From the NCBI GenBank assembly GCA_016721825.1, contig JADKHI010000001.1, positions 992,001 to 1,056,000 on the forward strand: a stretch of DNA of 64,000 bases, read 5' to 3'. Both the position numbers and the translations under genes were made by a program. Below, one piece after another: positions 27,194-35,915 of the stretch (positions are counted from its first letter, which is position 1; every line of letters begins with the position of its first letter). Source of the stretch: Flavobacteriales bacterium. Its GTDB lineage: Bacteria > Bacteroidota > Bacteroidia > Flavobacteriales_F > PHOS-HE28. The notes beneath the pieces are model-generated. The model was not told the origin of the DNA, did no database searches, and saw only the letters and a list, made by a program, of their open reading frames with translations.

Positions 27194-27228
27194 AAGTCGA
27201 CCTGGTGGGTCGACGCTACACGTGCATT
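27194..27228 (+). repeat. Dispersed palindromic repeat, copy D
   Basis: GTCGACC-TGGT-GGGTCGAC followed by GCTACACGTGC, identical in that flank to copy A at 4155-4187. It lies 25 bp upstream of the symporter start. Confidence 0.8.
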
Positions 27229-27252
27229 GAACGATGATCGCACTGAACCGGA

Positions 27253-28998
27253 ATGCACGTCATTGACTGGCTCATCCTCCTCGCCACCCTTGGCTTCATT
27301 GTAGGCTATGGTGTGTGGAAGACGCGTAGCACCAACACGGTGAGCCGTTACCTGCGCGGCGACAACGAGGACCGCTGGTGGGCCGTGATGCTGAGCGTGA
27401 TGGCCACGCAGGCCAGCGCCATCACCTTCCTCAGCACACCGGGACAGGGCTTCCTGGATGGCATGGGCTTCGTGCAGTTCTACTTCGGGCTGCCCTTGGC
27501 CATGGTGGTGATCGCCTGGGTGTTCATCCCGCTCTTCTACCGTGCCAACGTCTACACGGCATACGAGTACATCGGCAAACGCTTCGACGACCGGGCGCGA
27601 CTGCTCACCGCGATCCTCTTCCTGATACAGCGTTGCCTTTCAACGGGCTTCACCATCTACGCGCCCAGCATTGTGCTCAGCAAGGTGCTCCACTGGCCGT
27701 TGAGCTGGACCTGCGCCTTCATCGGCGGTCTGGTGATCCTCTACACCACCACCGGTGGCGCGAAAGCCGTTGGCGTTACGCACAAACAACAGATGGCGGT
27801 GATGTTCGGCGGGCTCTTCGTGGCGTTCGGCTTGCTTGTGTACTACCTCAGCAGCTCCGTGGACTTTGGCGAGAGCTTGGCGCTGGCCGGAAGCATGGGC
27901 AAGACGAAGGTGATCGACACCTCCTGGGACCCCACCACCAAGTACACGCTATGGAGCGGACTGATCGGTGGCTTCTTCCTGCAGCTTTCCTATTTCGGCA
28001 CCGATCAAAGCCAGGTGCAGCGCTACCTCGGCGGTGAGAGCATCCGCCAGGCGCGCATGGGCCTTCTGTTGAACGGTCTGCTGAAGATCCCCATGCAGTT
28101 CTTCATCCTGCTGATCGGTGTCCTCGTGTTCGTGTTCTACCTCTTCAACCCGGAACCGCTGCATTGGAACGAGGCGAACCTCGACATGGCGAAGCGCTTG
28201 GACACCAGCACGATCACCATGGACCTGGAAATGGAACACGAAGCGCTGGTCACCCAACGCACCTACTTCGTGAAGGAGCTGGTCGCCGCTCAGCGGGAAG
28301 GCGATGACGTTAAGGTCGATCTTGTTCAACACCAGGTCGATCAGCTCAACACGCGCGACGCGGCCCTGAAGGTCGATTTCCAGAAGCACTTGGCTACGCT
28401 GGCGCCGGACGCGGACACGAACGATAAGGACTACATCTTCATCACATGGGTGATGGACCACTTGCCGGTGGGCATCGTGGGCCTGCTGTTGGCCATGATC
28501 TTCTGTGCGGGCATGGGCAGCACCAGCTCACAATTGAGCGCATTGGCCACCACGGCCGTTGTGGACATTTTCCGCAAGGAGCGCTCCGGTACGGATCAGG
28601 TCATCGCCACCAAATGGGCAACGGTGGTCTTCGGCGTTCTCGCCCTGCTCTTCGCGGCCATCTTCCCGCTGTTCGAGAACCTGATCCAAGCGGTGAACAT
28701 CCTCGGCTCCTTGTTCTACGGCACCATCCTCGGGATCTTCCTGGTCGCCTTCTTCATCCAACGGGTCCAGGGCACAGCGGTCTTTATCGCAGGGCTGATC
28801 GTACAAGCCTTGGTGCTGGCCCATTTCGCACTTGACCACTACAACGTCTTCGCTACCATGGACGGTGATCGTGTAGTACACGACCCGATCGAGATCGCCT
28901 TCCTCTGGTACAACCTGATCGCTCCTGCCATCGTGGTGGTGCTGGCCCTCGCCCTGCAGTTCATGTGGCCCCACAAGGCTAGCGCGGCAAGCGAATGA
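27253..28998 (+). CDS. Sodium:solute symporter (SSS family)
   Basis: 581-aa Na+-coupled symporter with about 13-14 TM helices. SSS features: ATQASAITFLSTPGQGFLDG (TM1 region), a Na2-site-like FCAGMGSTSSQLSALATTAV near residue 415, and GGSKAVGVTH-like GGAKAVGVTHKQQ. An unusually long hydrophilic insert (about residues 305-390, charged and helical: EMEHEALVTQRTYFVKELVA) separates two TM bundles. Next to a secreted PIG-L deacetylase, it may import a product of that enzyme; this is inference. Substrate unknown. Confidence 0.92.
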   Translation: MHVIDWLILLATLGFIVGYGVWKTRSTNTVSRYLRGDNEDRWWAVMLSVMATQASAITFLSTPGQGFLDGMGFVQFYFGLPLAMVVIAWVFIPLFYRANVYTAYEYIGKRFDDRARLLTAILFLIQRCLSTGFTIYAPSIVLSKVLHWPLSWTCAFIGGLVILYTTTGGAKAVGVTHKQQMAVMFGGLFVAFGLLVYYLSSSVDFGESLALAGSMGKTKVIDTSWDPTTKYTLWSGLIGGFFLQLSYFGTDQSQVQRYLGGESIRQARMGLLLNGLLKIPMQFFILLIGVLVFVFYLFNPEPLHWNEANLDMAKRLDTSTITMDLEMEHEALVTQRTYFVKELVAAQREGDDVKVDLVQHQVDQLNTRDAALKVDFQKHLATLAPDADTNDKDYIFITWVMDHLPVGIVGLLLAMIFCAGMGSTSSQLSALATTAVVDIFRKERSGTDQVIATKWATVVFGVLALLFAAIFPLFENLIQAVNILGSLFYGTILGIFLVAFFIQRVQGTAVFIAGLIVQALVLAHFALDHYNVFATMDGDRVVHDPIEIAFLWYNLIAPAIVVVLALALQFMWPHKASAASE

Positions 28999-29113
28999 TC
29001 GACGGATCGCCACTTCCGATCGACGAACTCGCTGACCCACGTGTTTCCAAGGATGGTAGCACCGGCGGCGCACACTGTTCAGCCTTCGCTGTCGAATGTG
29101 TGTGACGGAACGC

Positions 29114-29121
29114 TATTTTTG
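29114..29121 (+). promoter_or_regulatory. -7 box for the T9SS protein at 29157
   Basis: TATTTTTG, a perfect TAnnTTTG, lies 35 nt before the ATG in an AT-richer stretch. Confidence 0.65.
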
Positions 29122-29156
29122 TGCTGGACCTTTAGAACAACCCTAAGCCCCTTCAC

Positions 29157-30146
29157 ATGAAGAAGTCTTTCCTCTCTCTCGTACTTATCGGCGCATGCGG
29201 CGCCACAATGGCGCAGCGCGTATCCACTGGTGCTCAGCGCATGCATGCGAACGCTGATGCAGGTTTCCGTGCTTCAACGGACACGATCGTGACCGGAGCC
29301 TATTTCGATCCCGACGTAACGTTCGAACTGCGTAACAGCGTGGGCGGAGGTTATGTTTCCGGAAACAATGGCTATGGCGATAAGGCAAAAGCTCAGGCTT
29401 TCCTCCTTGACAATGCCGTGACCGCTGAGGCTGTTGGTGTTTGGTTCGGTGCGAAGACCGAAACCAGCGGCGATCCCAACTCGCATGTCACCTTCAACAT
29501 GTACCAGTTGAACGGTGCTGGTGAGAACAGCGCTGGCGCCATCACCACAGGTGCCCCCAACTCTCTTTGGGCTTCCGTGGAAGTGCCTATCACCGACTGC
29601 GATACATCTAGCACAACAACCTTCACCTGGGCTGATTTTGCTGCCCCTGTGTATGTGACCGACTATTTCGCTGCGGGTGTGGATTTTACCGGCCTTGCTG
29701 CTGGTGATACCATCGGTATCGTTACAACCGGCGAAGGCTACGTCGAGTACCAGGATTTCTCTTGGGAGAAGTGGAGCGATGATAGCTGGTACACCATGTA
29801 CGGAAGCTGGCCTTTGGACATCGACTTCGTGATCTTGGTAGCCGTGGACGCGAGCAACGTAGGTATCGACGATGCTGAGACCTTCAACGGCATGCGCATG
29901 AGCTTCCTGAACGGCAACCTCGTTGGTCAGGACGTGCAACTTGCTTACACGGTCGATCAGAACGCGAAAATGCGCCTGCTGGTGAGCGATGCCTCCGGCC
30001 GCTTGGTGTTGGATCAGGACCTGGGCAACAAAGCCGTGGGCCTGTACAACCAGACCATCAACGCTGAGAACTGGAACGCTGGCATGTATTACGTTTCGCT
30101 CATCGCCAATGGCAAGAGCATCACGAAGAAGCTCGTGAAGGAGTAA
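29157..30146 (+). CDS. T9SS-secreted hypothetical protein, probably abundant
   Basis: 329 aa. A signal peptide (MKKSFLSLVLIGACGATMAQ), a beta-rich body with no family I recognise, and a C-terminal T9SS sorting domain (LLVSDASGRLVLDQDLGN, WNAGMYYVSLIANGKSITKK, ending KKLVKE). Codons ending in T, such as GCT and GGT, are noticeably more frequent than in the neighbours. Together with a consensus promoter this suggests strong expression. The 3' flank runs into the poly-C/G tract. Confidence 0.85.
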   Translation: MKKSFLSLVLIGACGATMAQRVSTGAQRMHANADAGFRASTDTIVTGAYFDPDVTFELRNSVGGGYVSGNNGYGDKAKAQAFLLDNAVTAEAVGVWFGAKTETSGDPNSHVTFNMYQLNGAGENSAGAITTGAPNSLWASVEVPITDCDTSSTTTFTWADFAAPVYVTDYFAAGVDFTGLAAGDTIGIVTTGEGYVEYQDFSWEKWSDDSWYTMYGSWPLDIDFVILVAVDASNVGIDDAETFNGMRMSFLNGNLVGQDVQLAYTVDQNAKMRLLVSDASGRLVLDQDLGNKAVGLYNQTINAENWNAGMYYVSLIANGKSITKKLVKE

Positions 30147-30186
30147 GCTCCATCACATTAAACCCCCAATAAAAATGAACGAAATG

Positions 30187-30390
<204 letters not shown>

Positions 30391-30398
30391 TTTGCTTT

Positions 30399-30428
30399 GA
30401 AGCCCCTTCGCTCCGGCGAGGGGGCTTC
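30399..30428. terminator. Hairpin, probable terminator
   Basis: GAAGCCCC pairs with GGGGCTTC, extended by TTCGC/GCGAG, with a 4-nt TCCG loop. It is just right of the poly-C/G tract and probably ended transcription of the T9SS gene. Confidence 0.7.
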
Positions 30429-30451
30429 TGCTTTGGGGCTACCTTGGTGGC

Positions 30452-31183
30452 ATGGTGCGCTTGGTCGTATTGAGTGTTGCGTTGGTCGTTCGGTCGATCG
30501 CGACCGCTCAGGACCAGCCCGTGTTGCAACCGGTACTCGAAGCTGGACCCGACCTTTCCCTCGAACGGTATGCCGCTTTTGCGGAGTTTGATTCCCTTCT
30601 GAACGCCGCGACCCCATTGAGCCCGACGGGCAAGACCCGGCTGGATATGCTCTACCTGGAGATCGGCGAAACGCTGGAAAGTCCCTGCGACCTCGTTGGC
30701 GGAGGCTGCAGCTGGTATTGCGGTGGTGGCCCGGACACGGTGTGGGCTTCGTCCTGCCTCGCCGCCTCAAAGGAGCGCAGCTATGCGGCCATGAACGCCC
30801 ACGACCTTGATGCGTGTACGGTATGGTGCGAAGGTGTGGCAGGCCCCGGCGTCGGCGAGCAACTCGTGTATCGCTTCGCGCCCGAGAGCCCACGCCTCCA
30901 CACGATCCTGGTGGTGAACGGACTGACCCGGGAGCGGTCCTTGTGGCAGGCGAACAACCGGGTGCGCGTCTTGGATGTGGCGGAGAACGGCGTGCTGCTC
31001 TACACCCTCGCATTGACCGACACCATGGACATTCAGCGTTTCAAGCTTCCTGCCCTGCTGGGAAAGCGCGAAGATGGACTCCCGTTGGAGCTCAGCTTCA
31101 CCATCCGGTCCGTGTACCCGGGTAACCGCCACGATGACACGGTGATCACCGAGATCTACTTCGACGGGACCGACGTTCACTAG
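30452..31183 (+). CDS. Secreted protein with probable discoidin/NADase-type glycan-binding domain
   Basis: 243 aa. A short leader (MVRLVVLSVALVVRSIATAQ) is followed by a Cys-containing stretch (CDLVGGGCSWYCGG). The C-terminal ~145 residues resemble F5/8-type NADase-type glycan-binding domains: ASSCLAASKERSYAAMNAHD, then CTVWCEGVAGPGVGEQLVYR, and LTRERSLWQANNRVRVLDV. The family call is by pattern only. It has no T9SS domain. A TACCTTGG box lies 5 nt before the ATG. It converges with the DUF2911 gene. Confidence 0.7.
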   Translation: MVRLVVLSVALVVRSIATAQDQPVLQPVLEAGPDLSLERYAAFAEFDSLLNAATPLSPTGKTRLDMLYLEIGETLESPCDLVGGGCSWYCGGGPDTVWASSCLAASKERSYAAMNAHDLDACTVWCEGVAGPGVGEQLVYRFAPESPRLHTILVVNGLTRERSLWQANNRVRVLDVAENGVLLYTLALTDTMDIQRFKLPALLGKREDGLPLELSFTIRSVYPGNRHDDTVITEIYFDGTDVH

Positions 31184-31201
31184 AGGGTCCCAAAGAAAAA
31201 G

Positions 31202-31220
31202 CCCTCCACCAGGGAGGGCC
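31202..31220. terminator. Bidirectional hairpin terminator
   Basis: GCCCTCC/GGAGGGC stem with a 5-nt loop between converging genes; AAAAA on one side and CTCTT on the other serve as U-tracts. Confidence 0.8.
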
Positions 31221-31243
31221 TCTTCAAGCTTGGTCGCGGTCTT

Positions 31244-32080
31244 CTACTTCGACCACTCCGCGATCTTGGTCTTGTTCTTCATAACGTAACTGTTGTCGCC
31301 TTCCTTCTCGGCAAGAGCCATGCTCTCATTCGCGGTGGTGATGGCTTCCTTGGTCATGCCATTGGCACCTTGGGCGAGGGCCAGGGTGTGCAGCATCCAG
31401 TACTTCTTTTCGGGCTCCATGCTGTTCGCCTTCTCGGCCCAGGTCAGCGCCTCCTTCAGGTTCACGCCCTTATCGATGCAGTATTGGGCGCAGCGGTTGT
31501 ACGAGCCGGCCTTGATCTCGGGCTTCGCCATGGCCTCTTTGATGTTGGCCATCGCCTTCTCCGTTGCATCCGCCTCGATCGTGAAGCTGGCGCGGGTCTT
31601 CTCCCAACGCACATCCACGCGGGCCTTGTCGTCCTTCACCTCATCGAAGCTGATGGTGAGCGTTTCGGTGTATTCGGAACCGTCCGCAGCAGCCTTCCAA
31701 ACAGCCACATCCTGGCTGGCCTCGTAGCCATCTGTGCCCCACAGCTCGGTGTTCTTGTTCAGGTGGAACACCCATGCACCCTGCTCGGGCGTTACGAAGA
31801 GCGAGTACTTCCCGGCCTCCACCTTGTTGCCCTCGATCACCACGGTACCATCAAAGCCGAAGATGGTATTGGCATTCGCGCCCAAGCGCCACAGTTTGCC
31901 GAACGGCACCAGTTCGCCGAAGACCACACGGCCTTTGGCACTGGGACGTGAGTATTCGAAAGAGACATTGGTGAGGCCCACCACCTGCTCAACCTTGCCT
32001 TTGGGGCTGGGCTGTGGCAGGTCCTGAGCAGCTGCGAAAAGGGGCGCAGCAAGTGCGAGTGCAAGAAGGGAACGCATCAT
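31244..32080 (-). CDS. DUF2911 domain protein
   Basis: 278 aa (start MMRS; the second Met is equally possible). Signal peptide (LLALALAAPLFAAAQ), then DUF2911 (about 25-170: VSFEYSRPSAKGRVVFGELV, PFGKLWRLGANANTIFGFDG, AGKYSLFVTPEQ), then a helical C-terminal third with TPR-like character (WMLHTLALAQGANGMTKEAI). It is a paralog of the 359-aa protein at 23411-24490. Its role is not known; such proteins are exported to the periplasm. Confidence 0.88.
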   Translation of the reverse strand: MMRSLLALALAAPLFAAAQDLPQPSPKGKVEQVVGLTNVSFEYSRPSAKGRVVFGELVPFGKLWRLGANANTIFGFDGTVVIEGNKVEAGKYSLFVTPEQGAWVFHLNKNTELWGTDGYEASQDVAVWKAAADGSEYTETLTISFDEVKDDKARVDVRWEKTRASFTIEADATEKAMANIKEAMAKPEIKAGSYNRCAQYCIDKGVNLKEALTWAEKANSMEPEKKYWMLHTLALAQGANGMTKEAITTANESMALAEKEGDNSYVMKNKTKIAEWSK

Positions 32081-32104
32081 CGTTGGGTGTTTCGTTTGGG
32101 GAAG

Positions 32105-32112
32105 CGAAGGTA
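32105..32112 (-). promoter_or_regulatory. -7 box for the DUF2911 gene
   Basis: TACCTTCG on the minus strand, 24 nt before the first ATG; the same octamer precedes several other genes here. Confidence 0.5.
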
Positions 32113-32267
32113 CACCCGCCGAAGAGGAAATACAGAGGTGCTCGCAAGCTCACATTTCGGTTCAAGGCGAAAGCGCTTCCGAGGATCGAACCACGGATCT
32201 GGCTCCAGCAGGCGGGTCCGGTGCCGATAAGTCAACCACGGATGGACACGGATAAACACAGATACTG

Positions 32268-32343
32268 ATAAGAGCTTGCTGACGAGACCAGGCCCGTGGC
32301 TCCAAGCTCGCAGCTCATGGCTTCAGATGAAAAAAGCCCAGTC
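32268..32343 (+). repeat. Degenerate tandem repeat unit 1
   Basis: Begins ATAAGAGCTTGCTG and contains GCCCGTGGCTC, AGCTCGCAGCT and GGCTTCAGATGAA. A second copy starts 119 bp later. Just before it lies ACCACGGATGGACACGG, then ATAAACACAGAT, a word family seen in intergenic DNA of many unrelated bacteria. Together these repeats fill the 418-bp gap between DUF2911 and clpX, which holds no gene I can support. Confidence 0.7.
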
Positions 32344-32386
32344 TGACCGCTCCCGAAGACCTGACCACAAATTGGGCTGGACACGT

Positions 32387-32461
32387 ATAAGAGCTTGCTG
32401 CCAAGAACAAGCCCGTGGCTCAAGGCTCGCAGCTGTGGCTTCAGATGAAGAAAGCCCCGCT
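32387..32461 (+). repeat. Degenerate tandem repeat unit 2
   Basis: Same order of words as unit 1: ATAAGAGCTTGCTG, GCCCGTGGCTC, GGCTCGCAGCT, GGCTTCAGATGAAGAAAGCC. It is preceded by TGGACACG as unit 1 is. A more diverged copy lies in reverse at 10684-10812. Confidence 0.7.
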
Positions 32462-32498
32462 GCCGTAAAGCACCTGCCTACTGCGAATTGCCTACTGA

Positions 32499-33737
32499 TC
32501 AAGCCACCTTCAATTGGCTCAGGCGCGAGCGCTCGAACTTCTCACGGGCATAGCTCAGCGTAACGCGCAGCTCGGCCGGACGGTCGGCACTGCCGGGCAT
32601 CTCGTACATGGCGTCGGTCATGATGGCCTCGCAGATGGAACGCAGGCCTCGGGCGCCCAAGCGGTAGTCGATGGCGCGTTCCACAATGAAGTCGAGCACC
32701 TTCTTATCAAAGGTGAGCTTCACCTTGTCCATCTCGAACAGCTTCACGTACTGCTTGATCAGCGCGTTCTTCGGTTCGGTGAGGATGCGGCGCAGGCTTT
32801 CCTTATCGAGGGGGTCGAGGTAAGTGAGCACAGGGAAGCGACCGATGAGCTCGGGGATGAGCCCGAAGGTGCGCAGATCGGTGGGGCCCACGTATTGCAG
32901 CAGGTGTTCGTCGTTGATGCGACCTTCCTTGCTGGCGCTGTAACCCACGGCGCTGCTCTTCACCCGGCGCGCGATGATCTTCTGGATCCCATCGAACGCA
33001 CCACCACAGACGAAGAGAATGTTCTTCGTGTCCACTTGGATGAGCTTCTGCTCGGGGTGCTTGCGACCACCTTGCGGGGGAACACTGACCACACTGCCTT
33101 CCAGCAGCTTCAGCAGGGCTTGTTGTACGCCTTCACCGCTCACGTCACGGGTGATGCTCGGCGTATCGCTCTTGCGGCTGATCTTGTCGATCTCGTCGAT
33201 GAAGACAATGCCGCGCTCGGCCTTGCTCACATCGAAATCGGCGGCCTGCAGCAGGCGGCTCAGAATGCTCTCGACATCCTCGCCTACGTAACCGGCCTCG
33301 GTGAGCACCGTGGCATCGGCAATGGCAAAGGGCACATTGAGCATGCGGGCGATCGTCTTGGCCAGCAGGGTCTTTCCGCTGCCGGTCTCACCCACAAGGA
33401 TGATGTTGCTCTTTTCGATCTCCACATCGTCCTGCGCGGAAACAGGTTTCTGCAACAGGCGTTTGTAGTGGTTGTACACAGCCACGCTCAACACCTTCTT
33501 GGCATCCTCCTGCCCGATCACGTACTCATCCAAAAAGTGCTTGATGTCCGACGGGCGCTGAAGAATGAGGCTGCCTTCCATCTCACTGCGCGTGCGTTGG
33601 CTCAGCTCCTCGCTGATGATGTTCTGCGCCTGCGCGATGCAACTGTCACAGATGTGGCCCGTGATGCCCGCGATAAGGACATTGGTATCCTGCTTGTCGC
33701 GACCGCAGAATGAGCACTTGATCTCCTTCTTCTCCAT
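32499..33737 (-). CDS. clpX: ATP-dependent Clp protease, ATPase subunit ClpX
   Basis: 412-aa AAA+ unfoldase that feeds substrates to ClpP. An N-terminal zinc domain with four Cys (8, 11, 30, 33), Walker A GETGSGKT, Walker B VFIDEID, sensor and pore-loop region (VGEDVESILSRLL; RKSDTPSITRDVSGEGVQQA), and the IGF-type ClpP-contact loop is represented by FGLIPELIGRFPVL downstream. It follows tig and clpP, but a hairpin and a -7-like box in the clpP-clpX gap suggest it also has its own promoter. Confidence 0.98.
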   Translation of the reverse strand: MEKKEIKCSFCGRDKQDTNVLIAGITGHICDSCIAQAQNIISEELSQRTRSEMEGSLILQRPSDIKHFLDEYVIGQEDAKKVLSVAVYNHYKRLLQKPVSAQDDVEIEKSNIILVGETGSGKTLLAKTIARMLNVPFAIADATVLTEAGYVGEDVESILSRLLQAADFDVSKAERGIVFIDEIDKISRKSDTPSITRDVSGEGVQQALLKLLEGSVVSVPPQGGRKHPEQKLIQVDTKNILFVCGGAFDGIQKIIARRVKSSAVGYSASKEGRINDEHLLQYVGPTDLRTFGLIPELIGRFPVLTYLDPLDKESLRRILTEPKNALIKQYVKLFEMDKVKLTFDKKVLDFIVERAIDYRLGARGLRSICEAIMTDAMYEMPGSADRPAELRVTLSYAREKFERSRLSQLKVA

Positions 33738-33778
33738 GGCAGAAAACTGTTCAGGTATGTATACCCGAAAAAGGTCCC

Positions 33779-33786
33779 GAAAGATA
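33779..33786 (-). promoter_or_regulatory. -7-like box for clpX
   Basis: TATCTTTC on the minus strand, about 40 nt before the clpX ATG and just after the hairpin at 33790-33821. Confidence 0.4.
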
Positions 33787-33789
33787 CGT

Positions 33790-33821
33790 CGAAGGCCGGG
33801 CGACGATGCACCCGGCCTTCG
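33790..33821 (-). terminator. Hairpin between clpP and clpX
   Basis: An 11-bp perfect stem CGAAGGCCGGG/CCCGGCCTTCG with a 10-nt loop. It has no strong U-tract, so it may attenuate read-through from tig-clpP into clpX rather than stop it fully. Confidence 0.7.
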
Positions 33822-33850
33822 GTTCCTTTCCGGACGACGTGAAGGTCGCC

Positions 33851-34516
33851 TTACTTGTTGTTGCGGGTCAGCAGCTCGTCGATCATGCCGTAGGCCTTGG
33901 CCTCTTCGGCGATCATCCAGTAGTCGCGGTCGCCGTCCTTCTCCACGCGCTCGAAGGTCTGGCCGCTGTGGTTGCTGATGATCTCGTACAGCTCCTTCTT
34001 CAACTTCTTGATCTCGTTCACCGTGATCTCCATGTCGGTGGCCTGTCCTTCGGCACCGCCCATGGGCTGGTGGATCATTACGCGGCTGTGGCGCAGCGCA
34101 CTGCGTTTGCCCTTGGCACCGGCGCAGAGCAGCACGGCACCCATGCTGGCGGCCATGCCGGTGCAGATGGTGGCCACGTCGCAGTTGATGTACTGCATGG
34201 TGTCATAGATACCCAGACCGGCATACACGCCACCACCGGGGCTGTTCAGGTAGATCTGGATGTCCTTCTTGGCGTCCACGCTCTCCAGGAACAGCAGCTG
34301 CGCCTGGATGATGTTGGCCACCTGGTCATTGATGGCGGTGCCCAGGAAGATGATGCGGTCCATCATCAAGCGGCTGAACACGTCCATCTGGGCGACGTTC
34401 AATTGGCGCTCCTCGATGATGTAGGGGGTCATCGACGACTGGAAATCGTGCAGCACCATGCTGTTGATGCCGCGGTGCTTCACGGCGTACTTGCGGAACT
34501 CGTCTTGTGGGAACAT
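33851..34516 (-). CDS. clpP: ATP-dependent Clp protease, proteolytic subunit
   Basis: 221-aa serine peptidase. The catalytic triad is visible: Ser124 in GMAASMGAVLL, His149 in RVMIHQPMGG and Asp194 in the ERVEKDGDRDYWM segment. The conserved YLNSPGG near residue 90 forms the oxyanion region. The sequence opens MFPQDEFRKYAVKHRG. It sits 46 bp downstream of tig, in the classic tig-clpP-clpX order. Confidence 0.97.
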   Translation of the reverse strand: MFPQDEFRKYAVKHRGINSMVLHDFQSSMTPYIIEERQLNVAQMDVFSRLMMDRIIFLGTAINDQVANIIQAQLLFLESVDAKKDIQIYLNSPGGGVYAGLGIYDTMQYINCDVATICTGMAASMGAVLLCAGAKGKRSALRHSRVMIHQPMGGAEGQATDMEITVNEIKKLKKELYEIISNHSGQTFERVEKDGDRDYWMIAEEAKAYGMIDELLTRNNK

Positions 34517-34562
34517 CAGGGCTTGCGGTTAAGTGGTTCGGAGGTCAGCGACGCGTTGGTCA

Positions 34563-35915
34563 TCAGGCCGTCCGGGCCAAGTTTACGAACTCATCGAAGG
34601 AAAGCTTCTGCTCTTTGGGACTGAGCATGGCCTTGAAGTGCGCGGTGAGCTTCTGCTCCACAATGGTGTCGCGCATGCGCTTGATCTGCTCTTGATCCCC
34701 CAGCATCCGGGCGGCCATGCGCTGCAGGTCCTCCCCCTCGGGCACAGGCATGCCGTATTGCACGAACTGATCGGCCACATAGCGCTTGGCGAATTCGTTC
34801 ATCTCTTCACCCTTGGCCTCCAAGCCATACTTCTCGATCACCTTCACCTCCACCATCTGGCGTTTCAGGCCATCGGCATAGCCTGGGTAGCCTGCCTCCA
34901 GATCGGCCTCGGTCATGGGCTTGTCGCTGTTCATGCTCACCCAGCGTTTCAGGAAGGCATCGGGCAGGGGAATGGAGGCGCGCTCCTGCATCCGCTTCAT
35001 GGCAAGGCGCTTGAAAATGCGGTCGCTGTCGCGGCGGAACATGTGTTCCAGCCCTTCCTTCACCTTGGCACGGAACCCGGCCTCGTCGGTCACGGCATCC
35101 TTTCCGTACACCCGGTCGAACAGTTCCTGGTCCAAGGCGACCTGCTCCATGCGCTTGATCTCCGCGATGCGGAACAGCAACTGACCCGCGAGGTGGTGCA
35201 CCCCATCGTGGTCGGTATTGAGCATGCGCGCCAGTTCCTCATGGCTCGGCGCCACCTTGTCGGCATCCACGGTCACCTCATCACCGGCAGCGCGGCCCAC
35301 GAACAGTTGTCGTGTAGCATCATCCTGCATGTGCTCCAGGCTGAGCGTGGCGCGGTTCATGAGGCCACCGGCCTTGATGGCGCCTTCAGCACCCAGCTCG
35401 ATCAGGTCGCCGACCAAGAGATCATTGTTGGCCACGGTCTCCGCATCGGTCATGCTGCCGAAGCGGCGTTGCATGTCGCTGATCTCCCGCTGTACCAGCT
35501 CCTCGTTCACATCCACAACAGGGTAGTCCACGGAAACTCCCTGCATCTCCACGTCGAAGGTGGGCGCCAGGCCCATCTCGTACAGGAACTGGAATTCGCC
35601 GGGCTCATCCCAATTGTTGTTGGCGATGTTCTCGGACAAAGGCAGCGGCTGGCCCAGGACCTGCAACTGGTTGTTCTGAATGTAGCTGCGCAGGTGCTCG
35701 CTGATCAGGCGCTCCACTTCGTGGATCAGCACGTTCTTGCCTACGCGCTTCTTCACAATGTTCATGGGCACTTGTCCGGGCCTGAACCCAGGCCAGGCGG
35801 CGGTCTTCCGTTGTTCCTTCAAGGCCTTCTCCACTCCGGGGGTGTAATCCTCCGGGCTCACCTTCACTTTCAAGGTAGCGGTGAGGGTGCCGGTCTCTTC
35901 GCGTTCAATGTTCAT
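34563..35915 (-). CDS. tig: Trigger factor
   Basis: 450-aa ribosome-associated chaperone. The N-terminal ribosome-binding domain has WPGFRPGQVPMNIVKKRVGK, close to the G-FR-G-P signature. The PPIase (FKBP-like) middle is degenerate, as is usual in Bacteroidota. The C-terminal domain is long and helical (EHMFRRDSDRIFKRLAMKRM). The ATG at 35915 (MNIEREETGTL) fits family starts; the 45-residue extension upstream looks non-coding. It heads the tig-clpP-clpX cluster. Confidence 0.93.
   Translation of the reverse strand: MNIEREETGTLTATLKVKVSPEDYTPGVEKALKEQRKTAAWPGFRPGQVPMNIVKKRVGKNVLIHEVERLISEHLRSYIQNNQLQVLGQPLPLSENIANNNWDEPGEFQFLYEMGLAPTFDVEMQGVSVDYPVVDVNEELVQREISDMQRRFGSMTDAETVANNDLLVGDLIELGAEGAIKAGGLMNRATLSLEHMQDDATRQLFVGRAAGDEVTVDADKVAPSHEELARMLNTDHDGVHHLAGQLLFRIAEIKRMEQVALDQELFDRVYGKDAVTDEAGFRAKVKEGLEHMFRRDSDRIFKRLAMKRMQERASIPLPDAFLKRWVSMNSDKPMTEADLEAGYPGYADGLKRQMVEVKVIEKYGLEAKGEEMNEFAKRYVADQFVQYGMPVPEGEDLQRMAARMLGDQEQIKRMRDTIVEQKLTAHFKAMLSPKEQKLSFDEFVNLARTA

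Noticed and set aside
27137..27228. CRISPR-like array, because two similar palindromes lie close together
   Set aside because: Only two copies in inverted orientation, with spacing and divergence unlike a CRISPR; no cas genes nearby.
32077..32423. Short frames in the clpX-DUF2911 gap encoding FIRVHPWL and LCLSVSIRG-like peptides
   Set aside because: Such peptides come from the widespread ACCACGGATGGACACGG-type intergenic repeat and are not genes.
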